Shown: positions 1 through 10,964, numbered from the stretch's first letter. The stretch: DNA of 64,000 bases from Notamacropus eugenii (GCF_028372415.1 NC_092876.1:65482885-65546884), one strand, 5' to 3'. The notes: generated from the sequence alone by a model not told the origin. Made by a program: numbers and translations.

Positions 1-64
<64 letters not shown>

Positions 65-97
65 CAGAGAGAGAGGAGAGAGAGAGAAGAGAGAGAA

Positions 98-130
<33 letters not shown>

Positions 131-176
131 AAGAGAGAGAGAGAGAAGACAGAGACAGAGACAGACAGAGAGAGAG

Positions 177-262
<86 letters not shown>
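1..262. repeat. (GA)n microsatellite
   Basis: Almost pure GA dinucleotides with scattered GACA, GGA and GAAA interruptions. The interrupted left half contains a repeated block around 40-90 and 140-190. The tract starts at the window edge, so its true length is unknown. It has no coding meaning. Confidence 0.97.
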
Positions 263-264
<2 letters not shown>

Positions 265-287
265 GTCTTCTGAATATTCAAATCTGA

Positions 288-450
288 ATTCTAGAAATCA
301 TAGATTTAGAAGGCACTGGATGAGACCTCTGAGGCTGTCTGGTTCAACCTTCTCAGGTGCCTTGTCCAGGGTCACCTAGGGAGTCAATGATGGAGGCAGG
401 ATTTGAATCCAGGTCCTCTGGTACCAGAACCTATAGGTTTTCAACTATCT
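288..450 (-). mobile_element. MIR/CORE-type SINE, antisense
   Basis: Reads as the reverse of the CORE-SINE body: an 'aatcatagatttag' start, a 'tggttcaacc' block, a decayed 'aaggtcac' core and a 'tttgaatccaggtcctctg' head. A sense-strand 3' fragment of the same family lies at about 553-620. The assignment to MIR/THER is from memory of the consensus. Confidence 0.7.
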
Positions 451-619
451 CAAGAAAGAATTTTCTAACAAAGAGAGCTACTCAGTAGGAAAACAGGCAG
501 CAGGAAGACCTTTTGAGAAGGTTGCAGAGGGAATTGTTCCTTCAGATGTGTATGCAACCTCAGTTGGTGGATTAGATGATCTCTAAAGTCTCTCTTGGTT
601 CAAAATCCAGTATTCCAAG

Positions 620-2270
620 CTGGTGGACTCATGAGACTCCTTTGAGCTTGGGGATTCTGGGAATCCATGATTAAGAAGAGAAGCGAACTGAGCTCTGTGT
701 GTGCTTAAGAAGCAAAGGGGGGTAGGGGTGGGAGTGGAGGACAGGGAGAGCTGCAAATGAAACAAATCCTCCTGGTGTTTGCAGAAGGAAATGAGACCGG
801 ATTGAGCACAAGTTCCAGAGTAAAGCAGTAAGTTTAGAAAAATACTTGGAAAGGGCCAGGAGAATGAAGTAAGTTTTCTAAGTTGATGGGGGGGATTAGC
901 AGTGGAATGAAGACATTGAAGGACTCTTTCTGCCGCAGCTCCTCCTGCCCACTCTTCTCTAAACAGACAAACAGTCCAGCATTAAAGTATGTATGATAGA
1001 CTTGGAGAAAAATGAGACCTCTAAGGGCTTGGGCACAACTTGTATGAATCAACTTAAGAAAATTTGAAGGAAATGTATCAAATCAGAGGCTCCCTCCTCA
1101 TGAAAGGTCTGGTCACACTTTGTAGATCTTTTGTTTTATTTATTTATTTTATTTATCCAGCCTATTGATCCTGAGATGGAATTTGGGGATGTCAGTATCT
1201 GGCATTTTTAAGGGTAACCATCAACTCCCCTTATAAGCACATAGGTTCACAAAGCTCAAGATATAGGAAAATCTGATTCACAAGTTAAAGGTACAAAAAG
1301 GACTCACTTCTGAGGTTACAAAGAAACAAATGTCCCCCTCCCCCAGGAGTCTATAGGGTCCAGAGAGCTTATAGTACTGCCATGGGTAGGGTCTCATCTA
1401 TGAGGAAGGTCAGGGTAAACTCCTCCTCACTGATGCCTTTGTGCACTGCTCTTTATCTGGCATCTATCCTTTAGTCAGTGCTTTACTGCTTTGCTATCAC
1501 TGTCCTCCATTCATGGCAAATATTATGAATCCTTGCAGATAGCCCTGTCCTCAGCTCTAATTTATGGCTTTACGTTTGGATCTTCTCCAGAATGTAATAC
1601 TAGTTATTCCCTTTCCGAGGCTCACTTCTTGAGAACCTGGTACCTGGAGCAATTTCTGAGGTTTCAGTCAACAGGATTAGATCTTTGCCACGTCTGAAGT
1701 AATTGAGTATTTCAAGATTATTTAAACCTCCCTTACGTTATACACAGGTCCCAGTGATCACAAAGGTTTTCTACATGTGACTATGGGGACATCTATTTCC
1801 TAGATTGTTTAAATGGGTTTATTTTTTCTATTCTTGGTCAAGCTCATCATGAATCTATCCCATTTACATCCTTCTTTCCCCAAAGCCTGGGCAGCATGCC
1901 TTCTGCTTACATCAGCACCTCTCTCTGAGTCGTTTGGGGTTTGGAGAGGTGCTCCTGACCTCATTCCATTTGCCTTCTATCTTCTATTATCCTCTGGGAA
2001 AGTGGGCTCAGGTTAAGAAAATAATTGTGGGTTGATTTTTAAGATATTCAAAAGGAAGAGAAGACTGTAGATGCTAATGGCCTAAAGCAGATGATCTGCA
2101 CCCCACCCCCATCTCCTGCTACATGTCTCCCTCTCCAAATGAAACTCAAAACCATTGTTCTCTATAGACTTTATCCTCACTAATGGCAGCTAGTGGCCTC
2201 CAGTGACTATGGAGGTCATGGATTTTTCAGACCCATTGCCTTGTCTCAGTCACTCTTAATAATAATATCT
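620..2270. other. No gene seen; non-repetitive intergenic DNA
   Basis: No ORF above 75 codons and no protein resemblance. It holds a short TTTATTTA-rich patch at about 1130-1158. The remaining sequence is not recognised. Confidence 0.6.
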
Positions 2271-2339
2271 TGCCTTTCTTTTTGAATTTTTTTAAAAAAC
2301 ATTTTTATAATAAGAATATTAAAAAAATTTTAAAGTATT

Positions 2340-2815
2340 ATCTTTTGTTTTTACATCACCTTTTCCCCCCAATATGTCCCTCCTCTTCTACTTAGAAAGC
2401 CATCTCTTAGAACAGAATATATTATAAAGAACAGAGAAATTAAAAAGTAGTTCAGTAATTGAATCTGAAAGTAAAGGTAGTTTTATGTATCCATAATCTT
2501 CCACCTTCACAAAGAAGGAAGGAAATTGAATTTTCACATCCCTTCTTGGAGCCAAGCATAATCCATTTTTAATTACATGTCCAATATGTTTTTGTGGTTA
2601 TTGTTAATTTCATTTTCAATGGCTGTAGCCATTGTGTGTATTATTTTCCTGACTTGCTCTGCATCAGTTCATAGAACTCTTCTCGTGCTTCCCTGGAGTC
2701 TTCACAGTCATTGTTTCTTTTGTCCAATAACATCCCCTCACACTCACTTATCACTATTTATCTGCTATTTGCTTCCAGATCTCTGCTATTACAAAAAGCT
2801 CACCTTTCTATAGCT
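2340..2815 (-). mobile_element. Decayed L1 3' end, minus strand
   Basis: Shares the 'agaaagccatc' 3' UTR block with the L1 at 8020-8910. It continues into the antisense L1 ORF2 C-terminal landmarks: 'gcatcagttcata', a 'cattgtttctt' block and a 'cacaaaga'-like region. It is heavily diverged. An AT-rich stretch precedes it at 2270-2340. Confidence 0.65.
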
Positions 2816-2879
2816 CTGGACACTTTGTAAAGTGCTTTCTTCACAGATTCCCCAGGGAAGAGGGTAATATAAATATCAC

Positions 2880-3655
2880 AGTCAGAGAGTGAGAAGGGAA
2901 TTAAATAGCCATTGAGTCCAACCCATACATAGAAGGAATCCCCACCAGAATATACAAAACCAGTGATTATCCAGCCTCTGCTTGAAGACCTCCAAGAAGA
3001 GGGAAGCCACTGTCTCTCTAGGCAGCCCTTTCTGTTTTGGGATAGCTTTACTTCTTAGGAAATTCCTCCTGGCTTCTAGTCTAAAGGTCCTCTTTGTAAC
3101 CTCTGCTTGTCATTACTCCTGGTTCTGCCCTCTGGGGTTGCAGAATATGAGTCTGATCTCTCTTTAATATGATAGCATTTGAGAGAGTCCCAGCCCCAAA
3201 GATGGCTGTCATGTTCCCTCTGAGTTCCTCGCAGGCTAAACTTGAGTCTACGGGCTGAAGGCACCTGGTTCCTTCAAATGACACTCATGTCATAGACTCA
3301 AGACTCTAGCATCCCAGTTGCCTTCTATTGAGATACTTGTGAAATTGGCAATGTTCCTCTTCAACTCTGGCTTCAACTAGAACTGAACACAATCCTTCAG
3401 AGAAAGTCTGGTAAGGGTGGAGCACTGTGGTAACTCTCACTCTCTATTTCTGGAAGCCTCATTTTTCTTAATGTGGCTCCAGATCAGAGAAGCTTTTAGG
3501 GCTGCCACATCTCACTCTTGCTTCACATTGAGCTTGTGGTCCACTAAAACTCCTAGAGTTTTCTCAGACCGACTGTTGTTTAATCATGTCTCCCCTGTGT
3601 TGTGCTTGTGATGCTCATTTTTTGTACCCAAGTGCAAGACTTTGCATTTATCCTT
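2880..3655 (-). mobile_element. L3/CR1 LINE 3' region, minus strand
   Basis: Shows antisense CR1/L3 landmarks in order: 'ttgagtccaaccc', 'tccagcctctgcttgaagac', 'ggcagccctttctgtttt', 'aattcctcctggcttc', 'ctgccctctgg', 'gtggtccactaaaactcc', and 'cccaagtgcaagactttgca' near 3640. The order matches the reverse complement of the avian and mammalian CR1/L3 3' region. Confidence 0.8.
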
Positions 3656-3659
3656 AAAA

Positions 3660-3803
3660 GTATAACAATATATCCATTTTATAGATGAATGAAACTGAAG
3701 ACCAAAGTGTCTTGCCTACAGTAACACAGTCAATGCATGACAAAGACAGGACTCAAACTGAGATCTTCACTCCAAGTCCAGTACTATTTCCACTATACTA
3801 AAA
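3660..3803 (-). mobile_element. MIR-type SINE, antisense
   Basis: 'ccattttatagatgaatgaaac', 'gtcttgcctacagtaacac' and 'tccaagtccagtactatttcc' are the antisense MIR core and head. It directly abuts the TTCC microsatellite. Confidence 0.75.
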
Positions 3804-3807
3804 AGTT

Positions 3808-4020
3808 TCCTTCCTTCCTTCCTTCTTTCCTTCCTTCCTTCCTTCCTTCCTTCCTTCCTTCCTTCCTTCCTTCCTTCCTTCCTTATCCTTCCTTCCTTTC
3901 TTCTTTCTCCCTCCTTCCCTCCTATGTATCTTTCTTTCTTTTTCTTTCTTCCTTCTTATCTCTCTCTCTCCCCCTTCCTTTTCTTCCTCCTTCCCTCTCT
4001 TTTTATCTCCTCCCTCCTAC
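3808..4020 (+). repeat. (TTCC)n microsatellite and pyrimidine-rich tract
   Basis: About 80 bases of near-perfect TTCC, then degenerate CT-rich DNA. The 132-codon frame across it, a proline/serine/leucine repeat, is an artefact of composition. Confidence 0.95.
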
Positions 4021-4479
4021 TCCCACAAGACTAATTTCCCTTAGGAAAGACTCCTTCAAGCAGGCCTCTAAGTTATCTCTTCAGGAGCCTATTGGCATAC
4101 ATATCTCTTGGAAGAAGAGCTTAGAGAGCCTGTAGTTTCTGTGGAAGAGACCGTTGGAAGTAAGATTTAGAACATTTGATATTTTGGGGGAGACCAGAAA
4201 CAACAAGTCACCCCAGAAGGCTATCTTCCCTCTTCCTGGAGACCCCCAGGGAAGAAAATTCTGCACTTCCATATACCCTCAGATACCTTCTCCACATCTT
4301 ACTTTGTGATGGCTTCTGTGTGATGACTTCATGGCAGGTCATTGAGACCTTCTATTGGCTAGGGATGGGAGAGCAAGAACAGCTATTCCTTTATCTATTC
4401 AGTAGCAAAATTTTCTGAACTTGAAGATGATACTTGGTCTTTCTTGGTCTTCTCTTCTTTGTACTCAATAATTACATTT

Positions 4480-4625
4480 TCCAAGACTATAGCTGGGAGA
4501 GATCTTAGAGATCAATGTTCATTTAATAAAGCAGGAAACTAGGGCCTAGAGTGAGGAAATAACTCAGTCAAGTTCTCCTGGTGAGTCAATTACAGCCAGC
4601 ATTCCTGATTCCTGGTCTGGGGCTT
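4480..4625 (-). mobile_element. MIR-type SINE, antisense
   Basis: The series 'agctgggagagatcttagag', 'gcaggaaactagggcc' and 'tcctgattcctggtct' follows the antisense MIR/CORE order. The flanks 4020-4480 and 4625-4810 show nothing recognisable. Confidence 0.65.
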
Positions 4626-4809
4626 TCCCTGACCTTGTACTGTGTGGCCACCTGCTGCCATTTTGCCTCTTGAGGCTCACTCTCTGACTTTTCTTCTCTT
4701 TTCATTTCCTGAATGATATCTGTATAGTCTTTAGGTTCCTTGGTTTATCCCATTGGTATGATTAGTCTACTGCCTCTTCAGGACCAAATACTAGGTCCCA
4801 TTAGGGGCA

Positions 4810-5105
4810 TCATGGAAGCACACAATCTCAAAAGGAGAGGGACCTTGGAGATCCTAGGGACCTCCTAGGACCCTCGATCTAGAGCCAAAGAAACCTCAGA
4901 GACAATCTAGTTGAGCTTGATTTTTGTGTGGATCACCTGTTCTCTCTGACAAGTAGTCACCCAGTCTCTGCTTGATGACATCTGGTGATGGGAAACTCAC
5001 AGCCTTCCATGTTGGCCCATTCCACTCTTGGACAGCTCTGGGAAGTATTCTAGAAAGAAATCAGCCCAAATCTGATTTTTCTCCCTCTTCCACCAAAGGC
5101 TCCAA
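4810..5105 (-). mobile_element. L3/CR1 fragment, minus strand
   Basis: Antisense L3 blocks: 'cccagtctctgcttgatgac', 'gatgggaaactcacagcc' and 'cattccactcttggacagct'. It may belong to the same insertion as 5618-5960, from which an L2 end and a MAR1 SINE now separate it. Confidence 0.7.
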
Positions 5106-5117
5106 ATCAAAGCTAGC

Positions 5118-5330
5118 ACCAAGAGTCCTTTCCTAATGTCCTCAGCTGCTAGCACCTGCCCCTCCCCCCTTATCTTGTTTCTGTTTTTTATATACATACA
5201 CTGAGACATACTTTCTTCCCTATTTAGAATTTAAATTTCTTGAGGGCAGGGTTGGTTTCCCTTTATACTTGTATCTCTAGCATCTAGCACAGTGCCAGGC
5301 TCATAGTAGATATTAATGTTTGATTGATAG
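5118..5330 (+). mobile_element. L2 LINE 3' end, plus strand
   Basis: Contains 'cttgagggcagggttg', 'tagcacagtgccaggctcat' and 'atattaatgtttgattgata', which is the L2 3' UTR signature ending in the NNTTGATTGA tail. Upstream it has the typical 'cctcagctgctagcacctgc' block. Confidence 0.8.
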
Positions 5331-5367
5331 GGCTAAACAAAACAAATCTAATCCTCTTCCAAGGTCA

Positions 5368-5615
5368 GCTAGGAGGATGCCATAGTGCACAGAGCACTGG
5401 ACCTGGAGTCAGGAAGACTCATCTTATGAGTTCAAATTTGACTTCAGACACTTACTGGCTGTATGACCCTGGGCAAATCACTCAACCTTGTTTGCCTCAG
5501 TTTCCCCATCTGTAAATGATTTGGAGAAGGAAATAGTAAACTACTCTAGTATCTTTGCCAAGAAAACCCCAAATGGGATCATGGGGAATCAGATATGACT
5601 GAACAACAAAAAAAT
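5368..5615 (+). mobile_element. MAR1-type marsupial CORE-SINE
   Basis: Near full length: 'cactggacctggagtcagga', 'cttactggctgtatgaccct', 'tgcctcagtttccccatctg', 'gagaaggaaatagtaaacta', 'ccaagaaaaccccaaatggg' and the end 'tgactgaacaacaaaaaaa'. The tRNA-like head, CORE and 'actgaacaac' tail are diagnostic of the marsupial MAR1 SINE and support a marsupial source. Confidence 0.9.
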
Positions 5616-5617
5616 CA

Positions 5618-5960
5618 TCTTCCACCTTGCCAATCTCCAAATATTTGATGATGGGCTATCATGTCACTTTCCCTCGAATGCTTCTCTTTTCTACATTAAA
5701 CGTTCTGAGGTTCTTCCTCCTGATCATCACCTATGACAGTTCACTCATCAATCCAGTCTCTCTCCTCTGGATATGCTTCAACTTGTCAATGCTCTTCATG
5801 AAATATCACCCTGAGAATCTAATACAATACAGTAGATGTGGTCTGACCAGGCCAGAGAACAGTAGACCTCTCTCCTCGGTCTCTATGGACACCAACACGG
5901 TTCTAGACTCCTGTCTCTGGGTAACCTTTCTTACTCCAGTCCAGCGATGGTCAATTCTGG
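5618..5960 (-). mobile_element. L3/CR1 LINE fragment, minus strand
   Basis: Antisense L3 landmarks: 'gggctatcatgtcactttcc', a 'ctacattaaacgttctgagg' region, 'ctcctctggatatgcttcaa' and 'agtagatgtggtctgaccag'. The 120-codon frame here is a by-product. Confidence 0.75.
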
Positions 5961-5984
5961 GAGAAGAGCAGTCAACTCAGCTTA

Positions 5985-6180
5985 TATGACAAATTATCCA
6001 GCTGCTCAAACCCTGGACTTGGAGTCTGGAAGACGTGGGTTCAAATTTCCATCTCAGATATTTATTGGCCCTAAGCAAGTCACTTTGCCTTTAGAAACCT
6101 CAGTTTCATTATTTGTACAATTAAGGGGTCAGGCTTTATGATGTCTAAGGTCTTTTCTATCTCAACTTTATTATCTAGGA
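5985..6180 (+). mobile_element. MIR-type SINE, sense
   Basis: 'cttggagtctggaagacgtg', 'aagcaagtcactttgccttt', 'cctcagtttcattatttgta' and a 3' end 'tctaaggtcttttctatctc'. The 3' end belongs to the same tail family that seeds the 33-bp arrays. Confidence 0.8.
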
Positions 6181-6870
6181 TCCTCTCAGTCTGCCTCACT
6201 TGGGGGATGTTCACAGGGTCTATTTTCACACCAGTTTCCACAAACCTCTGTCACCTGGAATGCTGCCTGAGCTCCCACAAAGCCCCAGCTTCCCTCAGGG
6301 ATCCAATGTCTCCAGAGAACAGGAGCATCCAGATTGAAAGCAGATGGCAGGTCCCCCACCCCCGTGGGTCGGGGCTGAAAACACATGCTAAAGCCACATT
6401 TTTTTCCCTAGATACCCCACAGATGTGGAGTGTGGGGGGAAAACAGTCATACACCCCCTGATTTTATAAGGAACTGAGGTTCAACCTTCTCTTTTATCCC
6501 AGGTCCTGGCTTGCCTGTGAAATTCTCCAGCCTTCCATGATGAGCTGATAGCGGAAAATGGCCCTGTGGGTGGTCACATCTTCCTAAAGCCCTGTCCTCC
6601 CTTCAGTTTCAGTAATTGATTTCATTCCAGGCTTCTGTTGGCTTCAGCATCCCAAGCCCTTACCTGTTCCTGGGGCTCAGGCTGGGCACTCACTCACTGT
6701 TGGGGTTTAGGCACTCCTTCCACTCTACTGGGCTGTGGATTTACCCTTCTCAGATGCTCAGCCTTCCAGCTGCCCTGGAAAGGGGTATTTTATAGAAAGC
6801 CAAAGAAGCCATGTCTATCCATGTGGAAAGACTCCCTACGGTCCCATTAGACCTGTTAGGTTTCCCACCT
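6180..6870. other. No gene seen; unassigned intergenic DNA
   Basis: Short frames of 60-107 codons on both strands have no family resemblance. Their composition does not differ from the surroundings, and no repeat is recognised. Confidence 0.5.
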
Positions 6871-7110
6871 AGAACTCAGTTTCCTTCTCTGTGAAATCAG
6901 AGCGTTGGACTAGGTGATGTTAGAGATGCCTTAGAACATCTCATATTGTGTGTTCTAGGATTACAAAATTTCAGAGCTCAAAGGGACCTCAGAATTCACC
7001 CAGTCCTGACCAACGATCCCCTTAGCACCATCTTAGACCCTTGCATGAAGACCTCCAAGAGGTAGGGGATGAGTCAGACCCCCTCTCCTTCCCCCTCCTT
7101 CTCTGGGGTA
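6870..7110. mobile_element. MIR 3' fragment followed by L3/CR1-like fragment
   Basis: 'tcagtttccttctctgtgaa' with a CORE-SINE tail (to about 6960) is followed by an 'agggacctcagaattcaccc' and 'catgaagacctccaagagg' series resembling antisense L3. Both pieces are decayed. Confidence 0.5.
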
Positions 7111-7249
7111 TCTGCTTCTAGCTTTGCCACTCATCCCATGATGGAAGTGCTTGGCCAGCTCTGTAGTTTATGTTTAATTTAATCCAAGAAGTGTTTATTA
7201 AGTTCAAAAGCTACTGGTCAGGAGAGGGCCATACAAAAATTTTGACTAA

Positions 7250-7437
7250 CTTCAATATTCTATGTTCCTAGAACTTTACCTTTAGAATTTTGAGAAACCA
7301 TAGAAGCCATCAAGTCCATGAAGAAACTGAGCCCCAGAGAAATATCCAAGGTCACTGAAATAGTAAATGGCAGGACAGGGTTGTAAATACAAGTCATCTC
7401 ACTCCAAATCCATCACCCTTTCCATGGTACCATGGTA
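7250..7437 (-). mobile_element. MIR-type SINE, antisense, abutting an array
   Basis: 'agaaactgagccccagagaa', 'tccaaggtcactgaaatagt' and 'ctccaaatccatcacccttt' mark an antisense MIR/CORE body. It runs into the 33-bp minisatellite starting near 7437. Confidence 0.7.
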
Positions 7438-7925
7438 CTATTCTAAAGTTCTCTCTACTCTCTGGTATCATAGGTTCTAATTTTCTTTTTACCCTCTGAC
7501 ATTCTGAGTTCTAAGGTTCTTTCTGCTTTCTGAGGTCTTGTGTTCTAAGGTCCCTCCCAGCTCTGATATTCCATGTTCTAAGATCCCTATTAGCCTTGAC
7601 ATCCTGAGTTCTAAGGGCCCTCCCAGCTCTGGCATTCTGTGTTCTAAGGGCCCTCCCAGGTCTGATATCCTGTGTTCCAAGGGCCCTCCCAACTCTGATA
7701 TCCTGTCTTCTAAGTTTCCTCCTACCTTTGCCATTCTCTTTTCTAAGGACCTTCCCAGCACTTACATCCTGTTCTGAGATCTATATTGTTAGATCTTATG
7801 CATTCTAAGATCCCTGCCAGGTCTGGCATTCTCTGTTCTAAGATCCCTCCCAGTCTTGACATTCTCTTTTCTAAGATCTCTTCAAAATGTTGTATTTTGC
7901 ATTCTAAGTGCCCTCCCAGCAGTAC
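7437..7925 (-). repeat. 33-bp minisatellite array 1 (reverse orientation, about 14 units)
   Basis: Tandem units with period 33, each carrying 'CCCTCCCAGCTCTG', then a 'gacatcctgtgttctaagg'-like stretch. The central units (7590-7720) are the best conserved and both ends are worn. As 33 is a multiple of three, long frames stay open on both strands (90, 79, 88 and 75 codons); these are not genes. Confidence 0.93.
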
Positions 7926-8019
7926 CTCTCCAAAGTGCCAAAGTGCTTTTTGCAGAGAGCAGCCCATTCTAGTGGAGATTGTTGTAAGCATTTGCAATGA
8001 CCTGGGCACTTAAAAATGT

Positions 8020-8910
8020 CACCCCATTTTGATTGATCTTTTTTGTTTCTATATACTTACATTTCCTGGTGTATGTAGGTCTCTTCCTTTCCTTCCCAGA
8101 AAGCCATCCCTTGTAAGAAATAAAAGGACCCTAAAAAAACAGTTCAAGAAAAATAACCAACATATCAAACAAAAGTCAGATGTTAAATGTCGCGTCTCAC
8201 ACCCATAGCCCTCCACCTCTGCAAAGTATTCAGGAAGTCATGGGCTCATAGATCTGAAGATAGAAGGAACATCAGAGAACTTCCAGTCCAACACCATCAT
8301 TTTACAGATGAGGAAAATGAGGCCCAGGGAAGGGCAGTGATTTGCCCAAGATCACACAGGTGGTAAAAAAAAACCAGAGGCAGAATTTGAACTCAGGCCC
8401 TCTGACTCTAATGTTAGAAGTCTTTCCACCAGATAGAGGGCCTGCTTGCTCATTATATTTTCATAGCATTTCATTTAATTGTTGTATTGTTGGTTTTCTC
8501 ATTCACATTGTTGTAGACAATGTGTCTACTGTTTTCCAGGTTCTGCTTTTCATCAGTTCATGTAAATCTTCACATGCCTCTCTATATTCATTATGTTCAT
8601 TGTTTGTTATAATTCTATTTCATTACATTCATGGACCACAAGTTATTTAGCCATTCTCTAGTCTATAGGTGTCTATTTTGTTTCCAGTTCCTTTTTTTAA
8701 CTACAAAAAAAGTGTTGCTTAGCATATTTGAGTCCTTTCTTTAGGTCATAAATTTTCTTAGCATATCTGCCTAGAAAAGTGATTGCTGTATCACCGGGTA
8801 CTGACATTTTAGTCATGTTCTTTGCATTATTTCAAATTACTTTCCAGAGTGGTTGGACCCATTTACAGTTCCACCAATGATGCATGAGTGTGCCTGTCTT
8901 TTTTCAAGAT
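8020..8910 (-). mobile_element. L1 3' end, minus strand, split by a SINE
   Basis: Antisense L1 3' UTR ('cccagaaagccatcccttgt') is followed by the antisense ORF2 C-terminal region: 'catcagttcatgtaaatctt', 'tcattacattcatggaccac', 'ttatttagccattctctagt' and 'agttccaccaatgatgcatg'. A SINE at about 8238-8440 interrupts it. It is 5'-truncated and strongly decayed. Confidence 0.85.
8238..8440 (-). mobile_element. MIR/CORE-type SINE inside L1, antisense
   Basis: 'catcattttacagatgagga', 'aaatgaggcccagggaaggg', 'gcccaagatcacacaggtgg' and 'tttgaactcaggccctctga' are the antisense CORE-SINE. L1 sequence resumes on its far side, so the SINE inserted later. Confidence 0.85.
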
Positions 8911-9143
8911 CTGGGCACTTCTGAGTCACAGGCAGGGCTCTGAATCAGGCAGAATGCTTTGTTCGACTGTCTGGAGGTTTATGGTGCTCCTCCAGCAATT
9001 CCAATATTTCCATTGGAGAAAGTGAGTATGAAGCCTGTTTCTATCTTGACTTTCTTCTTGTTTGGTTTGAAAGTCCAGGGAAGCAGTCAGGATTGCCTTT
9101 TGATTTCCCCTTTGCCTCTTTTCCCAGATTGGTGTGAGCCAGT

Positions 9144-9161
9144 GGGGGGGGGGGGGGGGGG
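9144..9161 (+). repeat. Poly-G tract, 18 bases
   Basis: Uninterrupted run of 18 G. It is one of three G runs of 14 or more in the window. The length may be uncertain because of sequencing slippage. Confidence 0.9.
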
Positions 9162-9254
9162 ACGGGAAAGAATGTCTATGGATGAGGCATTCACCCAGTC
9201 CACTGGTTTCCTACCTTCTTTTTATAACTTTTCAGAAGCATGAGGGTGGGATAG

Positions 9255-9535
9255 AAACAGCCCTGAGCTAGGAAGAGGTTCTGGAGCCTTAATTTCCTCA
9301 TTTGTAAAATGAACATAACACTTGCCCTCTCCCCCAACTCCCCTAATCCTTAATATATCATGTTGTGGAAAGAACCTTGGACTTCAAGAGTCAGAAGGCA
9401 GGGGTTCATTGTCTCTCTTGTTCGGGTGTAAGCTCCCCAAGGGAGCATATCCTTATATTCTCAGCCCCTAGCCCAATGCCTGACATACAGTAGCGGCTTT
9501 ATAAACGCTTGTTGATTTAGTGATTAATTTGACTT
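9255..9535 (+). mobile_element. MIR fragment and L2 3' end
   Basis: A MIR piece ('aatttcctcatttgtaaaat') at 9290-9330 is followed by an L2 end at about 9405-9535 ('taagctccccaagggagcat', 'cagcccctagcccaatgcct', 'aacgcttgttgatttagtga'). Confidence 0.65.
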
Positions 9536-9775
9536 GAATTCTGACTGTGGTGCTCATAAGCTGTGTTATCAATGGGCAGTCCCTTCATCTCTTAGACCAT
9601 CCATTTGCTCATCTGCTAAATGCAGATACATATTGCAATACAAGGATGTTTGGAGAACCAGATGAGAGTGTGGTTTTTGTCATGTATACCAGCACAGAAA
9701 GTACTGCTTTAATTGTTACAGACGCTAGACTCTCCTTCACTTTAGGGAATTAAAGGTCATGGAACCAGATGAGGC
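9535..9775. other. No feature recognised
   Basis: A 68-codon frame at 9547-9753 has no recognisable domain and no supporting context. The lone frame is likely chance. Confidence 0.4.
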
Positions 9776-9779
9776 CTTG

Positions 9780-9965
9780 AAACAATAGAAGAATACTGCC
9801 CCCTGAAGTCAGAAGGCCTGTGCTCAAATCTTACCTTTGATGTTGATGAATGGTATGATTTAAAGAAATCTCCTCATATCCAGAGCCTCATCTTCCTTAA
9901 ATGTAAAATCAGTTGGACTAGATAGCCTCTGAGATCCTCTCCAGTTCTAGAACTAGGGTCCTAAT
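9780..9965 (+). mobile_element. MIR/CORE SINE, sense, leading into an array
   Basis: Sense SINE with 'gcctgtgctcaaatcttacc', 'gagcctcatcttccttaaat' and 'ggactagatagcctctgaga', ending in the tail 'cctctccagttctagaacta'. It sits directly against array 2. Confidence 0.7.
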
Positions 9966-9967
9966 AT

Positions 9968-10290
9968 TGAATGTTAAAATGGAGAATATTAGAGCTGTGA
10001 GGTTTCTTAGAACACGGAATGTTCTTAGAATACAGGATGTCAGAGCTGGGAGGGCCCTTAGAACACAGGGTGTCAGAGCTGGGAGGGTCCTTAGAACACA
10101 GGATGTCAGAGTTGGGAGGGGCCTTAGAACACAGGATGTCAGAGCTGGGAGGGCCCTTAGAGCACAGGTTGTCAGAGCTGGGGAGGACCTTAGGACAGAA
10201 AATCAGCTGAAACAGACCTTAAAACAGAAAAAGTCAGAACTAGGAGGGCTCTTAAAACTTAGAATATTTGTGCTGGAAAAGACCAAAAAA
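9968..10290 (+). repeat. 33-bp minisatellite array 2 (forward, about 9 units)
   Basis: Units of the form TCAGAGCTGGGAGGGCCCTT plus AGAACACAGGATG repeat every 33 bases from 9968 to about 10200, then degrade. The right end passes without a break into an antisense SINE body (10260-10420), so the array occupies the SINE tail position on both sides. Confidence 0.94.
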
Positions 10291-10420
10291 CCTTAGATAT
10301 CATATAATTTAGACTTCTCATTTTACATGAGGGAACTAAGTCCCATTAAGTGACTTGCCCATGTCCCAGCCAAGAGAATGGGTTGGTTCTGCCTCTTGGC
10401 CAGCCCTGACAGTGTCTGAA
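10290..10420 (-). mobile_element. MIR/CORE SINE body, antisense
   Basis: 'acttctcattttacatgagg' and 'aagtgacttgcccatgtccc' are the antisense core. Its 3' end is continuous with array 2. Confidence 0.65.
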
Positions 10421-10660
10421 CAGAAGCAGGCCCCATCTCTTAGTGCATCTTTTTTAAAATGACAGATATCTGTTACTGTGGACAACCTGAAAGCAGTGAA
10501 GCTCAAGCAGCCCCTCAGGAAATCTTGTTCCTTTTAGTTTCCTGACTTTCAAAGGGAACTAGCCCAGAAGAGCTGCTGTTCTGGCATTAGTTGATGGGAC
10601 GGCTTATGTGTCTGCTGACCTCATCCTTAGGTGTTAAAGTTGACTCTGATTACCTGTATA

Positions 10661-10801
10661 CCAGGGGTGGGGAACCTGCAGCCTCCAGGCCACATGTGGC
10701 CCTCTAGGTCCTCAAGTGATACCCTTTGACTGACTTCAAACTTCACAGAACAAATCCTTGAGGCCACATGTGGCCTCGAGGCTGAAGGTTCCCCATCCCT
10801 G
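10661..10801. mobile_element. hAT-type MITE with terminal inverted repeats
   Basis: A 141-bp near-palindrome opening CAGGGGTGGGGAACCT and closing with the inverted copy AGGTTCCCCATCCCTG. Inner arms 'ggccacatgtggcc' and 'ggccacatgtggcctcga' also mirror each other. Flanks ctgtatac and gtctagac agree at 5 of 8 positions; the right flank fits the 8-bp nTCTAGAn target of Charlie-like hATs. It is too short to encode a transposase. OposCharlie is a likely family name, not verified. Confidence 0.88.
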
Positions 10802-10804
10802 GTC

Positions 10805-10915
10805 TAGACTTTTAAGTTCCCTGAGGGCAAAAGCTATTTTTATTTTTGCCTTATTATAACCATGTCTGGCACGTAATAGATGCTTACCAAATGTTTGTTG
10901 ATCGACTGATTCATT
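10805..10915 (+). mobile_element. L2 3' end
   Basis: 'gttccctgagggcaaaagct', 'ccatgtctggcacgtaatag' and 'aaatgtttgttgatcgactg' are the L2 3' UTR and tail. The hAT MITE lies immediately upstream and probably inserted in or beside it. Confidence 0.75.
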
Positions 10916-10964
10916 GGCTCCAAATTTAGGATTTCAACTTAAATATACTCTCTGTGGATTGTTG

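Noticed and set aside
3737-4135. 132-codon Pro/Ser/Phe-rich frame
   Set aside because: Composition effect of the TTCC microsatellite.
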